Origin: Planctomycetota bacterium
Lineage (GTDB): Bacteria; Planctomycetota; UBA1135; UBA2386
Direction of reading: 5' to 3'
DNA: 64,000 nt
Assembly: GCA_020638695.1 (NCBI GenBank)
Contig: JACKIB010000014.1
Span: forward strand, 67,283 to 131,282
Shown: one piece after another, positions 18,894-28,489 of the stretch
Numbering within the stretch: the first letter of the stretch is position 1
Layout: the number at the start of each line of letters is the position of its first letter
The notes under the pieces: generated by a model
Database searches by the model: none
Seen by the model: the letters and a program-made list of their open reading frames with translations, nothing else
Told to the model about the DNA's origin: nothing
Program-made: the position numbers and the translations under genes

Positions 18894-19954
18894 CCGCAGC
18901 GCCGATACGTCTGATCAACCTCGGTGCAGTGCCGGCACTGCACTCACAGGCGTTGTACCACGGGTTGGCCGCGGTGCATTCCGACGCGTCGCCAGACACC
19001 GTGGTGTTGGCCGTGTCGAGCGAGACCTACGTGTGCGTCGGCCTGCACCAGGACGTGCGCGACGTCGATCTGGAGTTCTGCGCGGCGCGCGGCCTCCCGG
19101 TGTTCCGTCGCGACACCGGTGGCGGTGCGGTCTACATCGATCACCGGCAGCTGCTGGTGCAGTGGGTGATGTCGCCGCGGTCCTTGCCGGCGTATGTCGA
19201 TCGGCGGTTCGCGCTGTTCGTGAGCACCCTGGTAACGACCTACCGGCAGTTGGGTATTCCCGCCGAACTCCGCCCGATCAACGACGTGCAGGTGCGCGGG
19301 CGGAAGATCAGTGGAACGGGGGCAGCGCGTATTGGCGGTGCCGAGGTGATGGTGGGCAACTTCCTGTGCGATTTCGATCCGGCGTTGATGGCGCAGATCC
19401 TGCGGGCCCGTTCCCCGGAGTTCCGCGCTCAAGTTGCCGCCAGCCTGCGACGCTACATGTCGTCGGCGCGGCGTGAGCTGGGCCGCTCGGTGGCGCCGGA
19501 GGAGTTCGCGGCGGCATACCCACTGCACTGCGCCCGGCTGCTCGGGCGCGACGTGGTACACGGTCGACTGGCACCGTTCGAGCTCACTGCCGTCGAGCAC
19601 GCGGCCCATCGATTGAGTTCGGCCGAGTTCCTCACCCGGCCCTCGCCCGCGCGGCTCCCCGGAGTGAAGATCCATGCCGATGTGCACGTGCTCGAGGCGG
19701 TGCACGGGGACGGCCGCGATGCGATCCGCGTCACGGCGCGCAACCGCGGCGGCATCCTCGAAGCGGTCATGGTCGACAGTCGGCACGACAGCGCCGGCCT
19801 GGAGCAGGCGTTGCGGGGCGTCCAGTTCGGCGAGCAGCCGGTGCGCAGTGCCGTCGCGCGACATTTTTCCAACCGGCCCTCTACCCTTCCACCCGCGGCC
19901 TGGGCCGACGCGATCCTCGCCCTCCCCGACCCCAACGAACCGTACAAGCGATGA
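18890..19954 (+). CDS. Lipoate-protein ligase family protein (second of two)
   Basis: A 354-residue LplA-type protein only distantly similar to the first ligase. It keeps the motif FRRDTGGGAVYID (RRDTGGG at residues 73-79) and NDVQVRGRKISGTG, the lysine-containing catalytic segment. The C-terminal third looks like an accessory LplB-type domain. The start is unusual: TTG at 18890 overlaps the tusA stop as TTGA, consistent with the coupling seen through the operon; ATG codons in frame upstream lie inside tusA. Two ligases in one operon suggest either separate substrates (octanoate versus lipoate, or carrier versus another apoprotein) or successive transfer steps. The stop overlaps dsrE as ATGA. 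Confidence 0.86.
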   Translation: MTAAPIRLINLGAVPALHSQALYHGLAAVHSDASPDTVVLAVSSETYVCVGLHQDVRDVDLEFCAARGLPVFRRDTGGGAVYIDHRQLLVQWVMSPRSLPAYVDRRFALFVSTLVTTYRQLGIPAELRPINDVQVRGRKISGTGAARIGGAEVMVGNFLCDFDPALMAQILRARSPEFRAQVAASLRRYMSSARRELGRSVAPEEFAAAYPLHCARLLGRDVVHGRLAPFELTAVEHAAHRLSSAEFLTRPSPARLPGVKIHADVHVLEAVHGDGRDAIRVTARNRGGILEAVMVDSRHDSAGLEQALRGVQFGEQPVRSAVARHFSNRPSTLPPAAWADAILALPDPNEPYKR

Positions 19955-20334
19955 CCCAAGACCCCGAAGGCAAGCGCATCCTGGTGATCCAGACCCACGG
20001 CATCGAGACGCCGCGGCGCACCTACTCGCCCCTCTTCTACGCCATGGCGGCCGCCGCCATGGAGATGGAAGTGATGGTGTGGTTCACCATGGACGGCACC
20101 AACCAGCTGAAGAAGGGCGCGGCCGAGACGGTGCAGCTGGATCCGACCAGCGACGTGACGCTGAAGACGATGCTGGAGCAGACGCTCGACGCCGAGGTCA
20201 AGTTGCGCGTCTGCCAGCAGAGCCTGAGCTTGTTCGACATGACGGTCGACGATCTCATCCCTGGGGTGGAAGTGCTCGGTGCGACCAGCATCATCGACCT
20301 GGCGCTCAACTACGACCACGTGATGTACTTCTGA
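19951..20334 (+). CDS. DsrE-family sulfurtransferase-like protein
   Basis: A 127-residue cytoplasmic DsrE/DsrF-like protein. The sequence runs KRILVIQTHGIETPRRTYSP, a helical AMAAAAMEMEV segment, then LRVCQQSLSLFDM with the candidate active Cys88, and ends VLGATSIIDLALNYDHVMYF. Small DsrE proteins carry persulfides and commonly sit beside tusA in sulfur-oxidation (sHdr) and sulfur-relay clusters. The ATG overlaps the upstream ligase stop by four bases, so this closes the eight-gene unit. The protein is hydrophobic enough to hint at oligomer formation, which is usual for DsrE hexamers. A general adaptor role without sulfur transfer cannot be excluded. Confidence 0.82.
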   Translation: MTQDPEGKRILVIQTHGIETPRRTYSPLFYAMAAAAMEMEVMVWFTMDGTNQLKKGAAETVQLDPTSDVTLKTMLEQTLDAEVKLRVCQQSLSLFDMTVDDLIPGVEVLGATSIIDLALNYDHVMYF

Positions 20335-20395
20335 CGGCGCCCGCCGCCCGCCAGAGGAGCCGGGCGTCCGGCCTACCGCATCGCCGTGCGCAAGC

Positions 20396-20470
20396 CGAGG
20401 GTTTGGGTCAGGCGCCGGGCACGCTATGAACTAGGGCTGATTCTGACCCGGAGCACGCCGGCGTAGGTAT
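20396..20470 (+). promoter_or_regulatory. Possible degenerate TPP riboswitch upstream of thiC
   Basis: The leader of thiC contains GACCCGGAGCACGCCGGCG followed by TAGGTA (20445-20469), which resembles the 3' half of the THI box (consensus CCGGxUAAUxCCGGCGUAGGGA). GGGTCA at 20405-20410 can pair with TGACCC at 20444-20449, and GGCTGATT lies where CUGAGA is expected. Two conserved elements are imperfect (CUGAUU for CUGAGA, and a shortened join after ACCC). The segment ends six bases before the ATG, so it could mask the ribosome-binding site. Location before thiC is the strongest support. Confidence 0.42.
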
Positions 20471-20475
20471 CCGAG

Positions 20476-22074
<1,599 letters not shown>

Positions 22075-22259
22075 TCGCTGGGTTCCGGGGGCGCGCGCCG
22101 CGGCCCTCCGGGTGAGAGAGTCTTGCGCAGCGGCTCGTTTCCGGGGGGTCGGAGGCTACATTCCGATGGCGCTTTGGCCGAAGTCCTGACGGCCAGGGCA
22201 ATCCCCGTGGCCGGCCCCCGATCGGGCGCCGCGCCTCGACCTGCACGCCGCCGAGAACC

Positions 22260-22589
22260 ATGGGCTACGACCTACGCATTACCCGCGCCACCGACTGGAC
22301 CTCCAACCAGGGGCTGGAGATCTCCGCCCGGGAGTGGCTCGCGGTCATCGAGAACGATCCGGACCTGCACGCGGATCCGTCGAACGGACCCCATGCGGCG
22401 CAGTTCGGGACCGGGCGATGGTTCGACTGGTTCGAGGGCAACGTGATGACCACCGACCCCGATTCGGCCACGGTGCAGAAGATGATCGACCTGGCGCAGC
22501 GCCTGTCGGCGGTAGTGCAGGGCGACGACGGCGAGTTCTATGACTCCGCCAGTCAGTGGGCGCCGCGCAGCGGCACCGCCGGCCCCTGA
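22260..22589 (+). CDS. Small conserved hypothetical protein (YDLxITR type)
   Basis: A 109-residue soluble protein beginning MGYDLRITRATDWTSNQG and continuing with ISAREWLAVIENDPDLH. I recognise this MGYDLxITRxxxW...EW...DP.L pattern from uncharacterised small proteins in many bacteria, but no function is known to me. Residues such as FGTGRWFDWFEGNV and MMTTDPD-like acidic turns suggest a compact alpha/beta fold. No signal peptide or membrane segment. It stands between thiC and convergent genes, with 185 bases upstream that contain no obvious gene. Confidence 0.7.
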   Translation: MGYDLRITRATDWTSNQGLEISAREWLAVIENDPDLHADPSNGPHAAQFGTGRWFDWFEGNVMTTDPDSATVQKMIDLAQRLSAVVQGDDGEFYDSASQWAPRSGTAGP

Positions 22590-22637
22590 TCGACCGGCGC
22601 CGCGCTCCCCCGACCGGCGCGCGCCTGACGAGGCGGC

Positions 22638-23594
22638 TCAGCGCAGTAGCTCGCGAAACAACTCCAGGGTTTCCTGTTCCGGTTCGGCGACCTCACCGTC
22701 GACCTCGACCATTCGCTCCGCGGCGTCGAGGAACAACTGCCGGTGCTCCTGCGGAATCATCGTCGGATCGACTTCCTCGGGCGGCGGCGGCGAGCGGAGC
22801 CACCCCGCGACCTGGGCCTTCTCGTCTTGGTCGAGTTTGTAGAAGTCGGCCATCGCCGCGACGAAGCGGCGCTCGGGCTCGCTGATCGTCAGGTCGGTCC
22901 AGGCAAACGAGCAGACGAAGCGGAACAGCGCCAAGCGCTGGTTGCGGTCGAGGTCGTGCATCGGGGGATCGCGGAGAACGTCGGGCTCTTGGGTCGCGGT
23001 TCGCTCGGTTGCGTCGGGGAATGCCCGCCAGAGGCCCGTCGCATCGTAGGCCCACGCCGGGTCGCGCAGTTCTGCGGCGAGGCGTGAGAAATCGAGGGCG
23101 AACGGCAGCGTGCCGGCGGCGGCGCGGAGTCGAAGCCGCAGAATGAACTCCCCCGGACACGCTGCAGCGCCGATTTCCAACCGCCCGGTGTAGCCCGTGG
23201 GCAGAGCCGCGCACAGGGCGTGGACCGCGGCCACGGTCGAGACGACTACGCCCGGGGGCGTCGCCGTGGTCGGCACGTCGTCGGCGACCGCCACCTCGAG
23301 TCCGACGTCGCGCAGCGGAACCCGCAGCTGTTCGACGAGGTCGGAGAACAGCTCCGCCGCCGCCGGGTTGTTCGATTCGTCGCCGAGCAGCGCCCGGACC
23401 ACGGAAAGCCCACGGAGCGCGCGCCGGCAAGCGTCCCGGATCGCAATCGGTGCCGCCGGCGCCCCCAGCGCGAGGAGCTGGCTCTGCCCGTGCGCGATCA
23501 ACAGCGCGTTGCCGAGCCCGTGGACGAAGCCCGGTGCGAGGAACTCGAGCAGGTCGCCGCGGGACAGCTGCAGAGGCTCGAGCGAAGGCGTCAC
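22638..23594 (-). CDS. Sensor-kinase-like protein with C-terminal TerB-like domain
   Basis: A 318-residue protein with two parts. The N-terminal 200 residues start near LEPLQLSRGDLLEFLAPGF and contain FVHGLGNALLIAHGQSQ, which resembles the dimerisation/H-box helix of histidine kinases, but I see no N, G1 or G2 ATP-binding boxes. The last 107 residues, from MHDLDRNQRLALFRFVCSF, resemble a TerB-like helical domain with acidic ISEPERRF and MVEVDGEVAEPE pairs, typical of metal-binding TerB folds. The GTG at 23594 follows the protease stop by five bases. An internal ATG at the start of the TerB part could produce it separately. Co-transcription with the HtrA-like gene suggests an envelope-stress role, which is inference. 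Confidence 0.6.
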   Translation of the reverse strand: MTPSLEPLQLSRGDLLEFLAPGFVHGLGNALLIAHGQSQLLALGAPAAPIAIRDACRRALRGLSVVRALLGDESNNPAAAELFSDLVEQLRVPLRDVGLEVAVADDVPTTATPPGVVVSTVAAVHALCAALPTGYTGRLEIGAAACPGEFILRLRLRAAAGTLPFALDFSRLAAELRDPAWAYDATGLWRAFPDATERTATQEPDVLRDPPMHDLDRNQRLALFRFVCSFAWTDLTISEPERRFVAAMADFYKLDQDEKAQVAGWLRSPPPPEEVDPTMIPQEHRQLFLDAAERMVEVDGEVAEPEQETLELFRELLR

Positions 23595-23599
23595 CGGCG

Positions 23600-24775
23600 T
23601 CAGTCGAGGATTCCCGGTCGGCCGACCTCGCCGACCGTGACCATCAACGGGGGCAGGATCTGGCCCCGTCGCAGCACGGACAGAGGTGTGCGGTAGCCAG
23701 GTGGCGATTCGATGATGCGATCGTAGAGCTCCGCGGCGTCGGTCACTGGCTGGCCGTCGTAGCTGACGATGACGTCGCCCGGCGCTACGCCGGCGACGTC
23801 CGCAGGGTGCCCCTTGATCACCCGCGTGACCTCGGCCCCGCCGCCATCCTGCACGAATCCGCGCACGCGCTCCGGCGTGCGCGGTGGGCGGAACTCCATG
23901 CCCAGATAGCCGCGCCGCACCCGGCCCTTGCCGCGCTGGACCGCGCCGAGCAGACCCTTGATCGCCTTGCTCGGTACGCCGAACGAGATTCCGTGGGCCC
24001 CGGTCAGGGTGCGCCGAATCAGCCCGATCACGTTCCCCGACATGTCGATCAACGGTGCGCCGGAGTCGCCGGGGTTGACCGGGGCGGAGAACTGCAGGTG
24101 CTCGCTGGTCACGCGCAGCGTTCCTTCGGTCAGGTGGCGTCCGACGTAGGTGATCAGGCCGAGGCCGAGCGTGCTGCCGAACTCGAACGGGTTGCCGAGG
24201 CTGATGGCCCAGTCGCCCTGGCGCACCTGCGCGGAGTCGCCCAGCGGCAGCGCCTTCAGCTCCTCCGGGGGATCGACCAGCCGCAGGACAGCGAGGTCCG
24301 ACACCGCGTCCTCCCCCACCACCTGTGCGTCGAAGAACCGCTGACCGCTCAGCTCCACCTTGATGCTGGCGTGGCCGGCGATCACGTGGTGGCAGGTCAC
24401 CACCAGTCCGCGCTCGTGCACGAGGAAACCGGTGCCGCGCACTACTCCCAGGTTGCTGACCACGTCGGTCGGACTGGAGTAGCGCACCTCGTCGCTCGCC
24501 GCCACGCGGGGACGCACCCTGGTGGTCGGGCGCTTCTGGAAGGTCGTGATGCGGACGATCCCGTCGCGCACGCCGTCGACCAGCCCGGCCAGGCTGGGCA
24601 GCCGTTGCGGCGCGACTTCGACCACGGTCACGGGGTCCTGCCAAGTCGAGGCGGTTCCCCCCCCGAGCGCTGGAACGAACCGCCCGACCAAGGCGCCAGC
24701 GATGAGGAGGAACGGTCCGAGCACCAGCCACGGCAGCGCCGCGGTGCGGAACCATCCTGTTGCTCGGGTGCCCAC
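23600..24775 (-). CDS. HtrA/DegP-like membrane-anchored serine protease with PDZ domain
   Basis: A 391-residue trypsin-like protease expected to face the periplasm. One N-terminal membrane segment (LPWLVLGPFLLIAGALVG, residues 14-31) anchors it. The catalytic triad is visible: His130 in TCHHVIAGH, Asp160 in VSDLAVLRL and Ser238 in NPGDSGAPL. LGNPFEFG and the C-terminal PDZ domain (about 300-385, with ADVAGVAPGDVIVSYDGQPV) match DegS/HtrA proteins. The GTG at 24775 was chosen because it precedes the membrane anchor; the open frame continues upstream but without protein-like sequence. Followed after five bases by the sensor-like/TerB-like gene. Divergent from the Nfu gene. Confidence 0.9.
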   Translation of the reverse strand: MGTRATGWFRTAALPWLVLGPFLLIAGALVGRFVPALGGGTASTWQDPVTVVEVAPQRLPSLAGLVDGVRDGIVRITTFQKRPTTRVRPRVAASDEVRYSSPTDVVSNLGVVRGTGFLVHERGLVVTCHHVIAGHASIKVELSGQRFFDAQVVGEDAVSDLAVLRLVDPPEELKALPLGDSAQVRQGDWAISLGNPFEFGSTLGLGLITYVGRHLTEGTLRVTSEHLQFSAPVNPGDSGAPLIDMSGNVIGLIRRTLTGAHGISFGVPSKAIKGLLGAVQRGKGRVRRGYLGMEFRPPRTPERVRGFVQDGGGAEVTRVIKGHPADVAGVAPGDVIVSYDGQPVTDAAELYDRIIESPPGYRTPLSVLRRGQILPPLMVTVGEVGRPGILD

Positions 24776-24917
24776 CGCCCGACAGTCTAGCCGGGACACC
24801 CCCGCAGAGCACGGCCGCGGCCGCCCCGGATAGGATCCCGGGCCCTGGTCGGCGCCGCGATTCGCGGCCACCCCGTGGGGTGGGTGGTTCCGGCCGGGGG
24901 TGTGGCCCGCGGCATGG

Positions 24918-24947
24918 TTGGGACCGAAACCCTGCTCCGGGCATAAT
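24918..24947 (+). promoter_or_regulatory. Candidate sigma-70-type promoter for the Nfu gene
   Basis: TTGGGA at 24918-24923 and CATAAT at 24942-24947 are separated by 18 bases, and the ATG follows 14 bases after the -10 element, so the mRNA would have a very short leader. Such an AT-rich box stands out in this GC-rich DNA. Not verified. Confidence 0.4.
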
Positions 24948-24961
24948 GGTAGACCAAGCCG

Positions 24962-25504
24962 ATGAACGTCCTCAGCATCCAGCCGACCCCCAATCCGTCC
25001 GCGTTCAAGTTCGTGGTAGACGCCACGCTCCAACCCACCGGTAGCCGCTACTACAACAGCGCCCAAGAGGCCGCCACCGACCCCCTGGCGATGGCCCTGT
25101 TCGCCATCCCGGGCGTGCAGACCGTCTACTTCGCACAGGACTTCGCCACGGTCACCAGTGCCGATGGCGCCAACCTGCAGACCCTGCACGAACAGGTGCA
25201 GCAGGTGCTCGAGACCCACGAAGGGGGCGCAGCGCCCCGCCCGGCCATGGCCGCGCCGGAGCTGTCCACCGACGACGAAGCCCTGATGCAGCAGATCAAC
25301 GAGATCCTCGACGACCGCGTCCGCCCGGCGTTGGCCGGCGATGGCGGTGGTCTGCAGATTCTCGGCCTGCAGGAGAAGGTGCTGACGATCCGCTACCAGG
25401 GTGCCTGCGGCTCGTGTCCGAGTTCGATCGCCGGCACGCTGCACGCCATCCAGAACCTCTTGCAGATGGAAGTCGACGAGCAGCTGACCGTGATCAGCCA
25501 GTAG
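24962..25504 (+). CDS. Nfu/NifU-type Fe-S scaffold protein
   Basis: A 180-residue protein with an N-terminal Nfu domain (NVLSIQPTPNPSAFKFV) and a C-terminal NifU-like domain with the cluster-binding CGSC at Cys149/Cys152 (YQGACGSCPSSIAGTLHAIQ). Such proteins carry a 4Fe-4S cluster between two subunits and deliver it to client enzymes in the cytoplasm. In mitochondria and bacteria, Nfu proteins are known to support lipoyl synthase by rebuilding its auxiliary cluster, which is of interest given the LipS-like genes 5 kb upstream, although they are not in one operon. A candidate promoter lies directly upstream. The next gene, on the same strand, is 153 bases away. Confidence 0.92.
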   Translation: MNVLSIQPTPNPSAFKFVVDATLQPTGSRYYNSAQEAATDPLAMALFAIPGVQTVYFAQDFATVTSADGANLQTLHEQVQQVLETHEGGAAPRPAMAAPELSTDDEALMQQINEILDDRVRPALAGDGGGLQILGLQEKVLTIRYQGACGSCPSSIAGTLHAIQNLLQMEVDEQLTVISQ

Positions 25505-25657
25505 CCAGCTCGGCGGATCGTGCGAGATGGTGCTGGCACGGAGGGGGTCGCGGCAGTTCTGCCATGAACAGTCCGTGATGTGGGGTGTCGCTGGCTCGCC
25601 GGCCCGAGTCGTCCGACCAACCTGGCCGCGACGCAGCGCGGGTGCGGCCGCCAGGTC

Positions 25658-26056
25658 ATGAGCCGTCCACCCACGCGGGACCCAGCGCCGGTTCCCGAGT
25701 ACCCGTTCCGCTTCACCTGCCAGCGTTCCGGGAATTGCTGCGCGGTGCCCGGCGGGGTGGTGCGAGTCGGTGACGCGGACATCGCGGCGATCGCCAGCCA
25801 CCTCGCCCTGACCGAGGCCGCCTGCCGCAGCCGGTTCGTCGCACCGGGTGGGGATCGTCTCGTCGATGGACCGTCCCACGCCTGCGTGTTCTTGCTCGAT
25901 GGCGCAGAAACCAGCTGCGCCATCTACCCGGTGCGGCCGGAGCGTTGTCGAACCTGGCCGTTCTGGCCGGAGCTGCTCGCCGACCCCGAGGTACTGCGCC
26001 GCGCCGCCGCGCGCTGCCCCGGCATCCAGTTGGATCCGGAGCTGGCCGAAGGCTGA
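25658..26056 (+). CDS. YkgJ-family cysteine cluster protein
   Basis: A 132-residue soluble protein with the cysteine pattern of the YkgJ/zinc- or iron-chelating family: FTCQRSGNCCAVPGG near residue 20, CAIYPVRPERCRTWPFWPE near 87-105 and a final AARCPGI. The N-terminal Cys-x(6)-CC and the later CxxYPxRPxxCR motif are characteristic. Members are thought to bind Fe-S or zinc but their function is not established. The ATG at 25658 begins just before the conserved part; the open frame extends upstream without family sequence. It ends 49 bases before the antiporter gene. Confidence 0.82.
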   Translation: MSRPPTRDPAPVPEYPFRFTCQRSGNCCAVPGGVVRVGDADIAAIASHLALTEAACRSRFVAPGGDRLVDGPSHACVFLLDGAETSCAIYPVRPERCRTWPFWPELLADPEVLRRAAARCPGIQLDPELAEG

Positions 26057-26105
26057 TCGGGTCCGCTCGTGCGGACCGAAGGAACGCGGGAAGCCCGCGA
26101 GCAGA

Positions 26106-27938
26106 GTGGAGCGGAACCTCTATCTCCTGGTGCTGCTGATCACCGCCGGAGTCGGTGCGCAATGGCTCGCCGCGCGCCTGCGGTTTCCAGTGATCCTGCT
26201 GCTGCTGGTGATCGGCATGGTCGCCGGGCCGTGCACCGGCGTGCTGGTCCCGGAACAGTTGTTCGGAGACCTGCTCTCCCCGTTCATCACCTTGACCGTG
26301 GCCGTGGTGATGTTCGAGGGCGGCCTGACCCTCGACCTCGCCGAGGCGCGTCATGTCGGCCGCGCCCTGTTGCGGATGATCCTCGGCGGCCTGGTGCTGG
26401 GCTTCGGCCTCACCACCGCGCTAGCGCACTACGTCGGCGGCCTGACCGTCGGCACGTCCGCGGTGCTCGGCGCGATCCTGGTGGTCACCGGCCCGACCGT
26501 GATCCTGCCCCTGCTGCGCGGTGCGCGCATCGCCGCGCGCCCTGCCGCGCTGCTGCGCTGGGAGGGAATCGTCAACGACCCGCTCGGCGCACTCCTCGCG
26601 TTGTTCGTGCTCGAAGCGGTGCGCCGCAGTCGGGCGGACGCCGGCTGGTCGCTCGCCGAGCACGCGCTCGGGTTCGCGGGCACGGCCGCGGGCGCCGGAC
26701 TGCTCGGCCTGCTGATGGGCTTCGCACTGCACCGCGCCCTCGATCGCGGGTGGATCGCCGAGCACATCAAGAGCCCGGTGATCTTCGCCTCGGTCTTGTT
26801 GGTGTTCGGGGTGTCCGACCTGTTCGGCCACGAGTCCGGTCTGCTCGCGGTCACCGTGATGGGGCTGGTGCTGACCAACGTGGCCAACGCCCACGTCGAG
26901 GACGTGCGGCGCTTCAAGGAGCAGTTCACTTCGCTCCTGGTCTCCGTGCTGTTCGTGCTGCAATCGGCGCGACTGAACCTGACCGCGCTGAGCGGGTTGT
27001 GGGGCTGGCCGCTCCTGGTGATCCTCGGAGTGGTGTTCGTGGTGCGCCCGCTGGTCGTCGCGACCTCGCTCGCCGGCTCGGCGCTGCCCGGGCGCGAGCG
27101 AATCCTGCTCGGTTGGATCGCGCCGCGCGGGGTGGTCGCGGCAGCCGTGGCCGGTGCGTTCGGACCGGAGCTGATCGCCGCGGGCTGCGCGGACGGTCAT
27201 TTGCTCGAGCCACTGGTGTTCGGCGTCATCATCTCCACCGTGTTGCTGCACGGCCTGTCGCTGCGCCCGCTGGCGCGTCGGCTACACCTGGCGCACCAGG
27301 ACGGCAGCGGGGTGTTGGTGGTCGGTGCCTCCGCCTGGGCCGTCGCGTTGAGCCAGCGCTTGGCCGAGGCCGGCGCCACGGTGGTGCTCGCCGACCGCCG
27401 CCATGGCTCGGTGTCGCGCGCGCGGATGGAAGGTCTCGAAGTGCACCACGGCGACGTGCTGGCCGAGGAAGCGGCGATGGAGCTACCGATGGAGCAGGTC
27501 TCCTGGGTGCTCGCCGCTGCCGACGACGACGCCTACAACTCGCTGGTCTGCCTGCGGTTTGGCCCAGAGCTCGGACGCGAACGGGTGCTGCAGCTCAGCG
27601 CTGGTCGCAGCGAGCGCGAGCTCAAGTCGCACATGACCGGTCGGTGTCCGTGGGGCGAGCATGCGTCGTTTGGCGCGATCTCGAGTCGCTTCTGGCGCGG
27701 CGGCGCGTTCCGCATCGCGGTGCTGGACGAGAAGTGCGCGTGGGCGGACCTGCGCGCGGCTCATCCCGACGCGTTGTTCCTGTTCGCGCTGGTCGGCACG
27801 CGGCTGGCGCCGATCGAGGCGGTCGGTGGGGCGACCGCACCGCGCGGGGCGAAGGTGATCTACCTCGACGACGCGCCGCGGGGGGCGGTGGCGGCGCCGA
27901 TGTCGGAGCCTCTGCCCGTGGCGGAGCCGGTGGGCTGA
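26106..27938 (+). CDS. CPA1-type Na+/H+ antiporter with TrkA-N-like domain
   Basis: A 610-residue protein. The N-terminal 400 residues form 12 or so membrane helices with the family signatures VVMFEGGLTLDL (helix with the conserved GGL), TGPTVILPLL (TGP motif) and EGIVNDPLGALLALF (ND pair of the ion-binding site). The C-terminal 200 residues carry a Rossmann-type TrkA-N domain (VLVVGASAWAVALSQRLAEA and VVLADRRHGS), which would let nucleotides gate transport. This layout matches NhaP/KefB-like antiporters. The GTG at 26106 begins directly before the first helix. A lysine- or acid-rich tail is absent; the last 25 residues are low-complexity. Ion specificity cannot be read from sequence. Confidence 0.9.
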   Translation: MERNLYLLVLLITAGVGAQWLAARLRFPVILLLLVIGMVAGPCTGVLVPEQLFGDLLSPFITLTVAVVMFEGGLTLDLAEARHVGRALLRMILGGLVLGFGLTTALAHYVGGLTVGTSAVLGAILVVTGPTVILPLLRGARIAARPAALLRWEGIVNDPLGALLALFVLEAVRRSRADAGWSLAEHALGFAGTAAGAGLLGLLMGFALHRALDRGWIAEHIKSPVIFASVLLVFGVSDLFGHESGLLAVTVMGLVLTNVANAHVEDVRRFKEQFTSLLVSVLFVLQSARLNLTALSGLWGWPLLVILGVVFVVRPLVVATSLAGSALPGRERILLGWIAPRGVVAAAVAGAFGPELIAAGCADGHLLEPLVFGVIISTVLLHGLSLRPLARRLHLAHQDGSGVLVVGASAWAVALSQRLAEAGATVVLADRRHGSVSRARMEGLEVHHGDVLAEEAAMELPMEQVSWVLAAADDDAYNSLVCLRFGPELGRERVLQLSAGRSERELKSHMTGRCPWGEHASFGAISSRFWRGGAFRIAVLDEKCAWADLRAAHPDALFLFALVGTRLAPIEAVGGATAPRGAKVIYLDDAPRGAVAAPMSEPLPVAEPVG

Positions 27939-28000
27939 GGACGCCGACAGCGCCGGTAGACGCGGGGTGTGGTGGGGCCACGTTCTCCCCAGCGGTAGTG

Positions 28001-28489
28001 CTACCTCGACCGAAGGATCGCCACCGCGGCCGTGAACCAGCTCTGCCAATCACCATCCTTCGCACCGAGTGCGGCGATCGCACCGTCAGGATCCACGGCA
28101 GTCCTGGCGAGGTCGTAGTCGTGATCATCCACCTCGATGGGCAGCCACTCGACGGTCGCTTGCCCGACGTCGTCCACCCCGCACCGGAGGAACGAGTTCA
28201 ACGTCCGCAGGGGCGGCCAAAGGTGGAGTTCGCAGCAGATCCGGAAGGAGTCTCCGATGCGGAGGAACTCTGCGAGGGTCAACTCTCGAGACTCGACGAC
28301 GATTCGCTGCACGGTCAGCTTGGCTTCGGCACCATGGTGCCAGACAGTTCTGCCGCTTGCCTGAAATGTCCTCCCCGCTCCGCACGTTCCGTCGTCGCAA
28401 ACCACGGGGGTCCCCTCCCCGTCGAGGAGCAGGTTGTGGCGTTCGACGAATCCAGCAGCGAACTTGCGCGATCGCAGCAGCTCGGTCAT
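28001..28489 (-). CDS. Hypothetical protein with repeat-encoded N terminus
   Basis: A 162-residue soluble protein I do not recognise. Its first 25 residues are encoded by repeat A, whose other copy at 13565-13650 leads an 80-codon remnant. The body (for example VQRIVVESRELTLAEFLRIG, CCELHLWPP, WLPIEVDDHDYDLA and a tryptophan-rich end DGDWQSWFTAAVAILRS) shows regular secondary-structure spacing and strong GC3, so it is probably translated. The ATG at 28489 has no convincing ribosome-binding site. It is divergent from the small membrane-protein gene at 28520 and convergent with the antiporter gene. Confidence 0.6.
   Translation of the reverse strand: MTELLRSRKFAAGFVERHNLLLDGEGTPVVCDDGTCGAGRTFQASGRTVWHHGAEAKLTVQRIVVESRELTLAEFLRIGDSFRICCELHLWPPLRTLNSFLRCGVDDVGQATVEWLPIEVDDHDYDLARTAVDPDGAIAALGAKDGDWQSWFTAAVAILRSR

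Noticed and set aside
22638..24944. Reading the minus-strand frame from 24944 as one 768-residue protein
   Set aside because: Its first 450 codons lie out of frame over the HtrA-like protease, which has a full catalytic triad. The real gene starts at 23594.
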